NCBI RefSeq assembly: GCF_946227985.1
Contig: NZ_CAMKGL010000001.1
Span: forward strand, 1,240,001-1,304,000
Source: Serratia quinivorans
GTDB taxonomy: Bacteria; Pseudomonadota; Gammaproteobacteria; Enterobacterales; Enterobacteriaceae
Direction: 5' to 3'
DNA: 64,000 nt
A program made the position numbers and the translations under genes. Positions 19,054-27,723 of the stretch are shown in pieces. The notes beneath the pieces are model-generated. The model had not been told where the DNA came from, did no database searches, and saw nothing but the letters and a program-made list of their open reading frames with translations. How positions within the stretch are numbered: the stretch's first letter is position 1; each line of letters begins with the position of its first letter.

Positions 19054-20361
19054 TTAGGCCGCGTCATCGTTCTTGAACGAATTGGTGGCGCGGAACTGCC
19101 ACAGCGCGATGCCCACCACGAAAATCGACAACAGAATGGTGATGGTGGCGGCGATGGCGTATTGCGAAGACGACATCGTCAGCTTGTAGATCCAGGACAC
19201 CAGAATATCCGTCCCTCCGGCGTTGGAACCGGCCACCGCCGGGCCGCCGTTATTGAACAGGTAGATGATATTGAAATTGTTAAAATTGAAGGTGTATTGC
19301 GTGATGATGATCGGCGCAATCGAATAAAGCACCAGCGGCAGCGTAATGGTACGCAGCTTGGTCCAGGTGCTCGCCCCGTCCATGGTCGCGGCTTCGTACA
19401 GGTCATCCGGGATCGCCTGCAGCACGCCGGTGGTCATGGCGAACACAAACGGGAAACCCAGCCAGGTCTGCATCAGGATCAGCGCTGTTTTGGTCCAGAA
19501 CGGATCGGTCATCCAGGCTTTCGGCGCAATGCCGAAAAACGCCAGAATGGCATTGTTGATCACCCCGAACGAGTCGTTGAACATACCGGCGAACACCAAA
19601 ATTGTAACGAAGCCCGGTACTGCCCAAGGCAAAATGAAAATGGTGCGGATCAGCGGTTTGAAACGTAAATCCTTCTGATTGACCAGGATCGCCAACATCA
19701 CCCCTACCGTGCATTGCAGCGTGGTGGCCAGCAGCGTCCAGACCACGGTCCATTGCAGCACGTCAAAGAAGGTGGAGCGCCAGATCGACAGGGTGAAGAT
19801 ATTGATAAAGTTCTTGAACCCGACCCAGTCAACCAGCTTGGCCGGTGGCGTGTGATACAGGTTGTAGTTGGTGAAAGCGATAGAGAAGCCAAACAAAATG
19901 GGGAAGATCACCACGAACACCAACAGGATAAACCCCGGCGTGATCATCAGATAAGGGAAGCCTTCGCTCAGCAGCATCTGGTATTGCTTGCGTACGCTGT
20001 TCAGCGCCACACCGGCATCGCGCTTTCTGCCATTCACCCAGGCGTCGCGTATCGACAGGCCGTAAACCGCCAGGCCAAAGCCAATCACCAGTACGCTGAG
20101 GATCCCCTCCGCCAACAGGAAAATGGAGTTATCGCGTGGCACTTCACTGCCGAGCGTATACAGCCCCCACAGCCCTTCGGTGAGGAACTGCCAGGTCACC
20201 CCGACAAAGCTGCTGAGCAGCACCAGAAAGATCAGCCCTTTCGCCCATTGGCGATGATAGAACTGACCAAACCCGGGGATCAGCGCCAATATCAGCGCCC
20301 CCACGGAATGGCTGTATCGGCCCCGGTCGGCGGACAACTTTTCACTTGGAGTGACAATCAC
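19054..20361 (-). CDS. ganF: Galactan-oligosaccharide ABC permease, MalF type
   Basis: A 435-residue inner-membrane protein. An extended N-terminal region with three helices precedes the permease core, as in MalF. The core carries the EAA loop IPDDLYEAATMDGASTWTKLRTITLPLV. It follows the binding-protein gene by 45 bp and precedes the MalG-type permease. The same gene order (binding protein, two permeases, GH53, GH42) occurs in the gan operon of soft-rot bacteria, which supports the galacto-oligosaccharide assignment. Confidence 0.92.
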   Translation of the reverse strand: MIVTPSEKLSADRGRYSHSVGALILALIPGFGQFYHRQWAKGLIFLVLLSSFVGVTWQFLTEGLWGLYTLGSEVPRDNSIFLLAEGILSVLVIGFGLAVYGLSIRDAWVNGRKRDAGVALNSVRKQYQMLLSEGFPYLMITPGFILLVFVVIFPILFGFSIAFTNYNLYHTPPAKLVDWVGFKNFINIFTLSIWRSTFFDVLQWTVVWTLLATTLQCTVGVMLAILVNQKDLRFKPLIRTIFILPWAVPGFVTILVFAGMFNDSFGVINNAILAFFGIAPKAWMTDPFWTKTALILMQTWLGFPFVFAMTTGVLQAIPDDLYEAATMDGASTWTKLRTITLPLVLYSIAPIIITQYTFNFNNFNIIYLFNNGGPAVAGSNAGGTDILVSWIYKLTMSSSQYAIAATITILLSIFVVGIALWQFRATNSFKNDDAA

Positions 20362-20406
20362 ACATTGCTCCTTCTTGAAAACGGGAGGAGACCTCCCGTT
20401 GCTCGG

Positions 20407-21642
20407 TTACTGGTTGCTGGCCTGCATCGCTTCGATCTGCATTTTGATTTGTTTGACGGCATCGTCCAGCGCCGCTTTTGGCGGCTGTTTGCCGGTCATG
20501 CTCAGTTCCAGCGCCGCGTTGGCCGGCCCCCAGACTTCCTGCATTTCCGGAATGCCCGGCATGGCGGTCGCGTGGCTGGCCTGAATGGCTACCGCACTGG
20601 CCCTTTCGTCGTTCTTGATCAGCGGATCCTCAATCATCGCCACCAGCGGAGGGATCTCTTTGGTCACCTGATAGCGCGTTTTCACGTAGGCCGGCTGATT
20701 GATAAATTCGAGAAACTTCTGCGCCAACGCCTTATCCTTGCTCCAGGTGGAGACCACGTAGCCTTTCACCCCCAGGAAAGAGTTCATGGGTTTGCCGTTC
20801 GGCAAGGTCGGCAATGGCGCTACGCCATAGTTGATGCCCGCGTCGGCATAAGGCTGGAAGGCCCACGGTCCGTTGATCACCGCAGCGGCTTTCTTCTCGG
20901 TGAACAGGGAATCGATAGCGTTCAATCCGCCATCGCCGATGATGCCCGTCGGGAACAGACCATCGGCGTAGAATTTTTTCAGATAGGTCACGGCGTCAAC
21001 GGCGCCGGGCGTGTTCAGGCCGATATCCAGCGGATTCAGCCCGCCTTTACCGTCGTTGCCGAAGATATAACCGCCCATGCCGGCGATCGCGCCGCGGCTG
21101 TAATAAATCTGGTCAAACTTGGCCAGCAGGCCGTATTTTCCCGCCGCACGCTGCCGTTTGGAAAAGTCGTAATAGGCTTCCAGATTAGCCAGCGGCTGCG
21201 GCAGCAGATCCTTGTTGTAAATCAGCACCAGCGTTTCTACCGCTTTCGGCACGCCGTACAGCGTTTGATTCATGGTGAACGCGCCGATGGACGGCTTGGT
21301 GAACGCGTCGGCTGCGGCCTGATCCAGCTTTATCGGCGATAACAAACCTTGCACCACCGCTGCACCCACCTGATCGTTAGGGATCACCAGCACATCGGGG
21401 CCGATACCGGCCGGGCCGTCCAGCCGCAGCTTTTCAATCTGCTGCGCGAACGGCATTTCCAACACGTTAACCTTTACGTTGTTCTGTTTTTCGAAATCGG
21501 CGATGGCACCCTTGATGCCGTCGGACTTCTTGATGTCTTCCCAGACGGTAAGCTGTTGGCCTGCCGCTGCGAGGGCGAAACCGGAATATTGACTGGCCGC
21601 CAATGTGGCCAGTACCAGAGCAGTGATTGTTTTGGTTTTCAT
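20407..21642 (-). CDS. ganE: Galactan-oligosaccharide ABC transporter binding protein, MalE type
   Basis: A 411-residue periplasmic binding protein of the MalE family. The signal peptide is MKTKTITALVLATLAA followed by SQYSGFALA. The mature part has QLTVWEDIKKSDGIKGAI and EKKAAAVINGPWAFQPYADAGINYGVAPLP, typical of maltodextrin-type binding proteins. The start at 21642 is preferred to one four codons earlier because AGGTGGG precedes it. It is the promoter-proximal gene of the leftward galactan operon. Two operator-like sites at 21653-21668 and 21714-21729 lie just upstream. Confidence 0.92.
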   Translation of the reverse strand: MKTKTITALVLATLAASQYSGFALAAAGQQLTVWEDIKKSDGIKGAIADFEKQNNVKVNVLEMPFAQQIEKLRLDGPAGIGPDVLVIPNDQVGAAVVQGLLSPIKLDQAAADAFTKPSIGAFTMNQTLYGVPKAVETLVLIYNKDLLPQPLANLEAYYDFSKRQRAAGKYGLLAKFDQIYYSRGAIAGMGGYIFGNDGKGGLNPLDIGLNTPGAVDAVTYLKKFYADGLFPTGIIGDGGLNAIDSLFTEKKAAAVINGPWAFQPYADAGINYGVAPLPTLPNGKPMNSFLGVKGYVVSTWSKDKALAQKFLEFINQPAYVKTRYQVTKEIPPLVAMIEDPLIKNDERASAVAIQASHATAMPGIPEMQEVWGPANAALELSMTGKQPPKAALDDAVKQIKMQIEAMQASNQ

Positions 21643-22007
21643 TACCCACCTCATGTGAAGGTATTACATTTCTTGTTTTATCACTTTGGAATTAGATGCT
21701 TTAGACCAGTCACAATGTTCGGTATTACAACGCTTAATGCGATAACCTTGCCATTGTCTCGGTTTGTTATACGCTACGCTGAGAACCGCACCAACTCTAT
21801 ACAATTATCACCATTGTGTGATCGTTATTGCAGAAATGAAAACCGATGATATGGCTTGAAATCCAGCGCAGTTATAGTCTTTTCAAGACTTTCTGGCCGT
21901 TATGACAATGAGAAAATAACTGTTATACGTATTACATAAAGACGAGAAAACAGCCAGAAGACACCCTGACAGGGTTTGCCTATCGATAACTTCCGAGGAT
22001 CAACAAG
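21643..22007. promoter_or_regulatory. Divergent galactan control region with three operator-like sites
   Basis: This 365-bp gap between ganE (leftward) and the ATPase gene (rightward) contains ATGTGAAGGTATTACA (21653-21668), AATGTTCGGTATTACA (21714-21729) and TGTTATACGTATTACA (21921-21936). All share the half-site GTATTACA. The third is nearly a perfect 16-bp palindrome centred on CG. The first two are 61 bp apart, close to six helical turns, which would allow looping or cooperative repression. TGTGATCG at 21815-21822 is only half a CRP site. No small gene is evident. Confidence 0.55.
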
Positions 22008-23114
22008 ATGTCCAGCATAAGACTGCGGAATGTCACCAAGCGTTTTGGTAAAGCGGTGACGTTGCACAATATCAACCTTGAGATTAAAGGCGGCGAATTC
22101 GCCGTGTTCGTGGGGCCGTCAGGCTGCGGTAAATCTACGCTGTTGCGCATGATTGCCGGGCTGGAGGAGATAAGCGACGGGGATATCCTGATTGGCGAAG
22201 AACGGGTTAACGATGTGGCCCCCTCTCACCGGGGCGTAGCCATGGTGTTTCAGTCCTACGCGCTCTACCCGCATATGACCGTCGCCGAAAACATGGGTTA
22301 TGGGTTAAAGGTGAACGGAACGCCAAAAGAAGAGATCCGCCATCAGATCGAGATGGTGGCAAAAACCTTGCAGCTTACCCACCTGCTGGACAGAAAACCC
22401 AAACAGCTTTCCGGTGGCCAACGCCAACGTACCGCTATCGGGCGTGCCATCGTGCGCAATCCCAAAGTCTTTATGTTCGATGAACCGCTTTCCAACCTGG
22501 ATGCCGAGCTGCGGGTCGATATGCGCCTGCATATCGCCAAGCTGCACCAGGAGCTGAAGACCACCATGGTGTATGTCACCCACGATCAGGTTGAAGCGAT
22601 GACGCTGGCCGACAAGATTGTGGTCATGAATTACGGCAAGGTGGAACAGATGGGCGCGCCGATGGCGCTGTATTACAACCCGATCAACAAATTCGTCGCC
22701 GGGTTTATCGGCTCGCCGAAGATGAACTTTTTACCGGCCACCGTAGTGAGCTGGACGCCAGAACGCCTGACTGTATCCATCGGCGCAGACAAAACCCTGG
22801 AACTCACCCTCGCCACCCTGCAGATCGCTGCCGGCGAGCCGGTGACGCTGGGTATTCGCCCCGAGCACCTGACGACCCACTCCGACTCACCGTTACGCCT
22901 TGATTTCCACTGTGAGGTGGTTGAACGGCTCGGCAACAATACCTACCTGTTTGGCCAATGCCACGGTCACGATGGTTTTAAAATGCTGCTGCCCGGCGAT
23001 GCGAACTTCCGGCCCTATCAAAAATTGCAACCGGGATTCCAGGCACAGCAATGCCTGGTGTTTGACGCCGACGGCGCGCGTATCAGCGCCGATATCGTCA
23101 TTCCGCAATCCTGA
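22008..23114 (+). CDS. MalK/MsmK/UgpC-type ABC transporter ATPase
   Basis: A 368-residue ATPase. Walker A is GPSGCGKST, the signature is LSGGQRQR and Walker B is VFMFDEPLSNLD, followed by the switch TMVYVTHDQ. A C-terminal TOBE/regulatory domain of about 130 residues (LGIRPEHL) is typical of sugar-importer ATPases. It is divergent from the binding-protein and permease genes, which lack their own ATPase, so it probably energises the galacto-oligosaccharide importer; such ATPases can also serve several transporters. The near-palindromic operator-like site at 21921-21936 is 71 bp upstream. Confidence 0.93.
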   Translation: MSSIRLRNVTKRFGKAVTLHNINLEIKGGEFAVFVGPSGCGKSTLLRMIAGLEEISDGDILIGEERVNDVAPSHRGVAMVFQSYALYPHMTVAENMGYGLKVNGTPKEEIRHQIEMVAKTLQLTHLLDRKPKQLSGGQRQRTAIGRAIVRNPKVFMFDEPLSNLDAELRVDMRLHIAKLHQELKTTMVYVTHDQVEAMTLADKIVVMNYGKVEQMGAPMALYYNPINKFVAGFIGSPKMNFLPATVVSWTPERLTVSIGADKTLELTLATLQIAAGEPVTLGIRPEHLTTHSDSPLRLDFHCEVVERLGNNTYLFGQCHGHDGFKMLLPGDANFRPYQKLQPGFQAQQCLVFDADGARISADIVIPQS

Positions 23115-23124
23115 TATCACGAGA

Positions 23125-23766
23125 TCATGGGGGTTCCGTGGAAGGCGGCCAACCTGGCGATGCCCCCCTCAGCAGACTGCGCAGAAACAGCATAATCAAC
23201 CGGCCCGAGGGATCGGCCCCCCCATGGGTACGTTGCAAAGCCAACCCGTGCGCCATCGCCATAAAAGCCGCCGCCAGCTCATGGGGTTCTGCGGGCGGCG
23301 TTTTACCCAGCTGCTGAAACAGCGAGGCTATCACCGCGCCAATTTTTGCCTGATGGGTATCCCAGACCCTTTGATACTCGATGGCGAAGGCCGGGCTGCG
23401 CTGCGCATGCAGTTGCAGCTCTATCGACAGCATGCACCAGTCCACCTCCAGATTCAGGGTCGCCGACCAGGCCTCCAGCGCCGCAACGATCTGCTCTGGA
23501 CTGCCCATATCACGCTGGGTCAGGCGGGTAAGCTGGGCCGCCTCTGTTTCCATATGCCGCTGCAACAGTTGCAACAGCAGATCCTCCTTGGAGGCGAAAT
23601 TGGAATAGAACGCCCCCTGTGAATAGCCAGCCTCGCTGGCAATATCGCGGATCGACGTGCCGCCATAACCGCCGACAATAAACAATTGGCGAGCGGTTTC
23701 AATCAGCCGTTCTCTGGTCTGATGTTGGCTCTCCTCACGGGTTAATCGTTTTTTTATCGTTTTCAT
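23125..23766 (-). CDS. TetR-family transcriptional regulator
   Basis: A 213-residue regulator. The TetR helix-turn-helix is RERLIETARQLFIVGGYGGTSIRDIASEAGYSQGAFYSNFASKEDLLLQLL, followed by an all-helical ligand domain with no recognisable pocket motif. The start MKTIKKRLTRE is preferred by family length, but no clear ribosome site supports it; an in-frame ATG 15 codons upstream (23811) is possible. It is divergent from an NAD-dependent reductase gene, and repeated GATATCACTTGA elements lie between them. It ends 11 bp from the convergent end of the sugar ATPase gene. Confidence 0.85.
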   Translation of the reverse strand: MKTIKKRLTREESQHQTRERLIETARQLFIVGGYGGTSIRDIASEAGYSQGAFYSNFASKEDLLLQLLQRHMETEAAQLTRLTQRDMGSPEQIVAALEAWSATLNLEVDWCMLSIELQLHAQRSPAFAIEYQRVWDTHQAKIGAVIASLFQQLGKTPPAEPHELAAAFMAMAHGLALQRTHGGADPSGRLIMLFLRSLLRGASPGWPPSTEPP

Positions 23767-23807
23767 CTGTATCAACTTTACGCGGATTGTCACTACTTTA
23801 TAAGCAT

Positions 23808-23862
23808 TCAAGATATCACTTGATATTTTAAACCTCTACCACTAGATTTGGATATCACTTGA
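23808..23862. promoter_or_regulatory. Repeated GATATCACTTGA elements, probable TetR operator
   Basis: GATATCACTTGA occurs at 23812-23823 and 23851-23862, 39 bp apart. The first copy lies in the symmetric TCAAG-N6-CTTGA (23808-23823). A weaker TTCACTTAAG follows near 23871. They occupy the divergent region between the TetR gene and the reductase gene, fitting autoregulation and control of the reductase. Confidence 0.5.
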
Positions 23863-23890
23863 ACTTTGAAATTCACTTAAGATTTTAATC

Positions 23891-24913
23891 ATGATGAAAA
23901 TAGAAACGGCATTTGTCACCGGCGCGACCGGTTTGCTCGGTAATAATCTGGTGCGTGGGTTGATCTCTCGAGGTGCCAGAGTCAAAGCGCTGGTTCGTTC
24001 CATGGAAAAAGGTCGCCGGCAGTTCGGGGAGATCGAAGGCGTTGAATTGATCAACGGCGATATGACTGACGTCGCCGCCTTTGCTGAACACCTGCAAGGC
24101 TGCGACATCTTGTTCCATACCGCGGCCTACTTCCGTGATAATTACAAGGGCGGTAGCCATTGGCCGAAGCTGAAAGCCATCAACGTCGAGGGCACCAAAC
24201 ATCTGCTGGAACAGGCTTACCATGCAGGGTTACGTCATTTTATCCATACCTCATCTATCGCCGTGCTCAACGGTGAGCCGGGCCAGTCGGTCGACGAAAC
24301 CTGTCTACGGCGGCCCGAAGATGCCGATGATTACTACCGCAGCAAAATCATGGCAGATGAAGCGGTTTTGGCCTTTCTGAGTCAGTATCCGGCAATGAAC
24401 GGCAGCCTGGTCTTGCCGGGCTGGATGTGGGGGCCGGGCGATCTCGGCCCCACCTCTTCCGGTCAGTTGGCCAATGACGTGATGCAGGGCAAATTACCGG
24501 GGCTGGTGACGGGCAGTTTTTCAGTGGTTGACGCACGAGATGTGGCACTGGCCATGATACTGGCGGCAGAGCGAGGCCAACGAGGTGAACGTTATTTGGC
24601 CGCAGGGCAACACATGACCATGCACCAGTTGGTACCCATGCTGGGGGACATAGCCGGTGTCAAAACCCCCACCCGCACGCTGCCACTGCCATTTCTCTAC
24701 CTGTTGGCGACACTACAGGAAGCCTACGCCCGCCTCAGTGGCAAACCGGTGTTGCTCAGTCTGGCCACGGTACGCCTGATGGTAAAAGAGGCCAATCGTT
24801 CTCATTTCAATCACGCCAAAAGTGAACGTGACCTGGGGCTGACATTCCGACCGTTGGAACAAACGCTTCAGGATACGGTGGCCTGGTTACGCAATCACCA
24901 CAAGCCCGGCTGA
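23891..24913 (+). CDS. NAD(P)-dependent SDR reductase, dihydroflavonol-4-reductase-like
   Basis: A 340-residue extended short-chain dehydrogenase. The dinucleotide loop is FVTGATGLLGNNLV near the N-terminus, the active-site Tyr and Lys are in DDYYRSKIMAD, and HTSSIAVL supplies the catalytic Ser region. SLVLPGWMWGPGD matches the dihydroflavonol-reductase/epimerase group. Two adjacent ATGs (23891, 23894) are possible starts. It is divergent from a TetR regulator, suggesting induction by an aldehyde, ketone or other xenobiotic ligand. The substrate cannot be read from sequence. Confidence 0.85.
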   Translation: MMKIETAFVTGATGLLGNNLVRGLISRGARVKALVRSMEKGRRQFGEIEGVELINGDMTDVAAFAEHLQGCDILFHTAAYFRDNYKGGSHWPKLKAINVEGTKHLLEQAYHAGLRHFIHTSSIAVLNGEPGQSVDETCLRRPEDADDYYRSKIMADEAVLAFLSQYPAMNGSLVLPGWMWGPGDLGPTSSGQLANDVMQGKLPGLVTGSFSVVDARDVALAMILAAERGQRGERYLAAGQHMTMHQLVPMLGDIAGVKTPTRTLPLPFLYLLATLQEAYARLSGKPVLLSLATVRLMVKEANRSHFNHAKSERDLGLTFRPLEQTLQDTVAWLRNHHKPG

Positions 24914-24977
24914 GCCGCCAGACGTTGTCCATTAAGACGTGATGTATCGCGTTAGTCGGCTCAGTCCGCCGACTAAA

Positions 24978-26408
24978 TCACTCCCTGCTGTAATCCGCAT
25001 TCGGCTTAATCGTGGCATGGTTTTTGATGGTCATTACCAGCGCGATGGCCGCCAACACGCCAGCCGTCAGGTAACTCACCCGCATGCCATTGGATATCGC
25101 CTCTGCCGTCGCCAACTTGATATCGTCGGTGTTCGCCGCCAGCATAAACAACGCGCCCATGGCAGAGGCACCGGTGATCAGGCCAAGATTACGTGCAAGG
25201 TTAACCATGCCGGAGATCACTCCGCGCTGCTCAGGCGCCGCATGCTTCATCAGCGCGGTATTATTGGCGACCTGAAATAGCGAATAACCCAGGGTAATCA
25301 GGCAAAGTGGGGCCACGTAGCCGGAAACCCCCTGCCTTAACGACATCATCGACATCACGCCCGCCCCCAGGGTCATGACCGCCAGCCCCACGGCAGTGAT
25401 TTTTTTTGCCCCCAGGCAATCTACCAATCGGCCGGCAGGCACACCGCACAAAGCGGCTACCAGCGGCCCGGCTGACATCGCCAGCCCGGCATGTCCCACC
25501 GTCAAGCCCAAACCGCGCGTCAGGTAAAACGGCCCCACTACCAGCGACGTCATCATTACCGTCATCACCAGTGCGCTCATCATTAACCCACTGCTCATTC
25601 CTGGCTGGCGGAACAGCGCCAGCTGTATCAAAGGCGATGCCGTGCTGTTTTCCAGCCGTATGAACAGCCCGGTCCCCACCCCGGCGCACAGCAACAACAG
25701 CACATTGATGGCACCGAAATCACCCCGCCCCAACGTCATCGACAGCGCGTAGCTGGCCAACGTCAGACCGAGCAGCAGGGTACCAGGCAGGTCAAACCTG
25801 CCGTTGTCCTTTCGCCACTGCGGCGTGTTCCCTGGCAGATAACGATAAACCAATATAAAGGCCAGCAGCCCCAGCGGAAAACTCACCAGGAACATCGCCC
25901 GCCAGCCAAAGCCAAAGATCAATGCTCCGCCAAGCGAAGGGCCAAGCGCAGTGCCAATCGCCGACATGCTGCCAAGCAGCCCCATGGCACGGCCGGTATT
26001 TTCTTTTCCCAACGTCTCACCGACCAGCGCCATGGTCATCGCCATCATCACTGCCGCCCCCAGCCCTTGCGCAATGCGGGCGGAGAGCAGCAGCCAAATA
26101 TCAGGTGCCATGGCACAGAGTGCGGAAGCGACGCTGAACAAGCCAATCCCCAGCAGCAACAGGCGACGTCGGCCAATTCGGTCTCCCAGACGCCCGACCG
26201 CGATGATGGAAGTGGTAATGGTCAGCAGATAGACGATCATCACCCACTGCACTGCCTGAAATGAGGTGTTAAACGCCAGCGCCAACGTGGGCAAACCGAT
26301 GTTGGCAATGCTGGCGCCCAGTGAGGAAACCAGCATCGACAAGGAAAGGCTGGCGAGGATCCCACCAATATGGGGGCTGGGGGCGGTATGCTGTGTCATT
26401 GGCTTCAT
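24978..26408 (-). CDS. MFS multidrug exporter, DHA2 (14-helix) family
   Basis: A 476-residue membrane protein with about fourteen helices. Motif A appears as [16 protein letters not shown] and motif C-like residues in LGSMSAIGTALGPSLGGALI, placing it in the EmrB/QacA drug:H+ antiporter group. The start MKPMTQHTAP is fixed by CAGGAGT ahead of it; the longer upstream frame is not used. No membrane-fusion partner is adjacent. It stands divergent from an arylformamidase-like hydrolase gene. The substrate range is unknown. Confidence 0.88.
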   Translation of the reverse strand: MKPMTQHTAPSPHIGGILASLSLSMLVSSLGASIANIGLPTLALAFNTSFQAVQWVMIVYLLTITTSIIAVGRLGDRIGRRRLLLLGIGLFSVASALCAMAPDIWLLLSARIAQGLGAAVMMAMTMALVGETLGKENTGRAMGLLGSMSAIGTALGPSLGGALIFGFGWRAMFLVSFPLGLLAFILVYRYLPGNTPQWRKDNGRFDLPGTLLLGLTLASYALSMTLGRGDFGAINVLLLLCAGVGTGLFIRLENSTASPLIQLALFRQPGMSSGLMMSALVMTVMMTSLVVGPFYLTRGLGLTVGHAGLAMSAGPLVAALCGVPAGRLVDCLGAKKITAVGLAVMTLGAGVMSMMSLRQGVSGYVAPLCLITLGYSLFQVANNTALMKHAAPEQRGVISGMVNLARNLGLITGASAMGALFMLAANTDDIKLATAEAISNGMRVSYLTAGVLAAIALVMTIKNHATIKPNADYSRE

Positions 26409-26588
26409 AGTCTGACTCCTGAAAGAACCTGTCAGTAGCCTATGCCGGCCAATAACCTGGCGGAAGACGCCGCATATGCAGTTTATTAGTGCATGCGACG
26501 CCCTGTTATGGCCGCTATCGGCCAGCATTAAGCAGCAAACATTCAATCCGCTTCAGGCAGATGATGAGGAACCACTCAAGGAGACAAA

Positions 26589-27452
26589 ATGAAAATCGAC
26601 CTGCTGTTTGATGACCTGTCAGTACGCGCAGTGCAATACAATGCCCGCAACTCGGTAGAAGATTTTGACGCCTGTATGGCGCAATATGCGGCGTTGGCCA
26701 GCCAGGCCAAGGCGCAAACGCCGGGAATTTATAACATCCACTACGGCATGGGCGTTGCCGAACGTCTGGATCTGTTCCCGGCCGCCAACCAGCCTGCGCC
26801 ACTGTTGGTCTTTATTCACGGTGGATATTGGCACTCCCAACGCAAGGAGGAAGCCTGCTCGATGGCCGCCAGTTTTACCCGTCATGGCGTAGCGGTGGCC
26901 ACGCTGGAATATACCCTGCAGCCGGAAGCCACACTGGCGGAGATTGTCCGCGAAGTGCGCAGCGCAATAGCCTGGCTTTACCATCATGCCGCTCAATACG
27001 GCATCGATCCCGAGCGTATTTTTGTCAGTGGCAGCTCAGCCGGTGGTCACCTGAGCGGAATGTTGATTGCCGATGACTGGCAGCATCTGTATCAATTGCC
27101 GATCAATGTGATTAAAGGGGCGCTGGCGCTCAGTGGCTTATACGATATTCGCCCGCTGTGCGATATCTACGTGAATGACTGGATGCGTCTGACGTCAGAA
27201 CAGGCGGCAACGCTCAGCCCGCTGTTTATGCTGCCGGAAAAGGCCAATGCGCCGCAGATCCTGCTCGACGTAGGTGCCAAAGAAACCCAGGGCTTTAAAA
27301 ACCAGACGCTGGCTTATTACGCCGCCTGTCGCGAAAAAGGGCTTAATGTCACGCTGCTGGAAGACCGACACTGCAACCATTTCACCCTGGTAAACGAATT
27401 GGCCAATCCTGACAGCGCCATGTTCAAGCACGTCATGGCGATGATTATGTGA
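26589..27452 (+). CDS. Alpha/beta hydrolase, arylformamidase (kynurenine formamidase)-like
   Basis: A 287-residue cytoplasmic alpha/beta hydrolase. The oxyanion motif HGGYW and nucleophile motif GSSAGGHLSG are those of the KynB/AFMID and related carboxylesterase families. DVGAKET and DRHCNHF are positioned as the acid and histidine of the triad. CAAGGAGAC is a strong ribosome site. Arylformamidases convert N-formylkynurenine to kynurenine; no other tryptophan-degradation gene is adjacent, so another ester or amide substrate is equally possible. A weak terminator follows at 27472. Confidence 0.8.
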   Translation: MKIDLLFDDLSVRAVQYNARNSVEDFDACMAQYAALASQAKAQTPGIYNIHYGMGVAERLDLFPAANQPAPLLVFIHGGYWHSQRKEEACSMAASFTRHGVAVATLEYTLQPEATLAEIVREVRSAIAWLYHHAAQYGIDPERIFVSGSSAGGHLSGMLIADDWQHLYQLPINVIKGALALSGLYDIRPLCDIYVNDWMRLTSEQAATLSPLFMLPEKANAPQILLDVGAKETQGFKNQTLAYYAACREKGLNVTLLEDRHCNHFTLVNELANPDSAMFKHVMAMIM

Positions 27453-27471
27453 CGCCACCGCCCACTCAAAC

Positions 27472-27511
27472 GGCAGAATAGTGCCCGGCTATTCTGCCTG
27501 GGTCATTTTAT
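27472..27511 (+). terminator. Probable terminator after the arylformamidase-like gene
   Basis: GGCAGAATAG (27472-27481) and CTATTCTGCC (27489-27498) form a perfect 10-bp stem with a seven-base loop. The tail GGTCATTTTATT is only moderately T-rich, so termination may be partial. Confidence 0.6.
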
Positions 27512-27723
27512 TAAGATCAATTGCGCCTTTGCTATGCACAAAATTGACTAAGGTGGATGCAACGCCGTCATTCTGCGCTCTCTCTGGGCTACCTGTTCTT
27601 TTTTATATTCCATTTGGCAATATGAAAGTTCCGTTCGTTCTTTCGGCTCTCGTAAAATCACCACACAATGAAATCTGAATTGCTGACCAGCGCATAACCG
27701 CATAAAAAATCAGGTTTTATATC

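Noticed and set aside
19714-21342. A 542-codon open frame on the plus strand antisense to the ganE and ganF genes
   Set aside because: It lies opposite two well-conserved transporter genes and encodes a His/Arg/Gln-rich sequence with no recognisable domain; it is a shadow caused by codon bias.
27481-27678. A 65-codon open frame ahead of the MmgE/PrpD gene
   Set aside because: It begins within a terminator-like hairpin, has no ribosome site and no recognisable sequence; it more likely covers the operon promoter.
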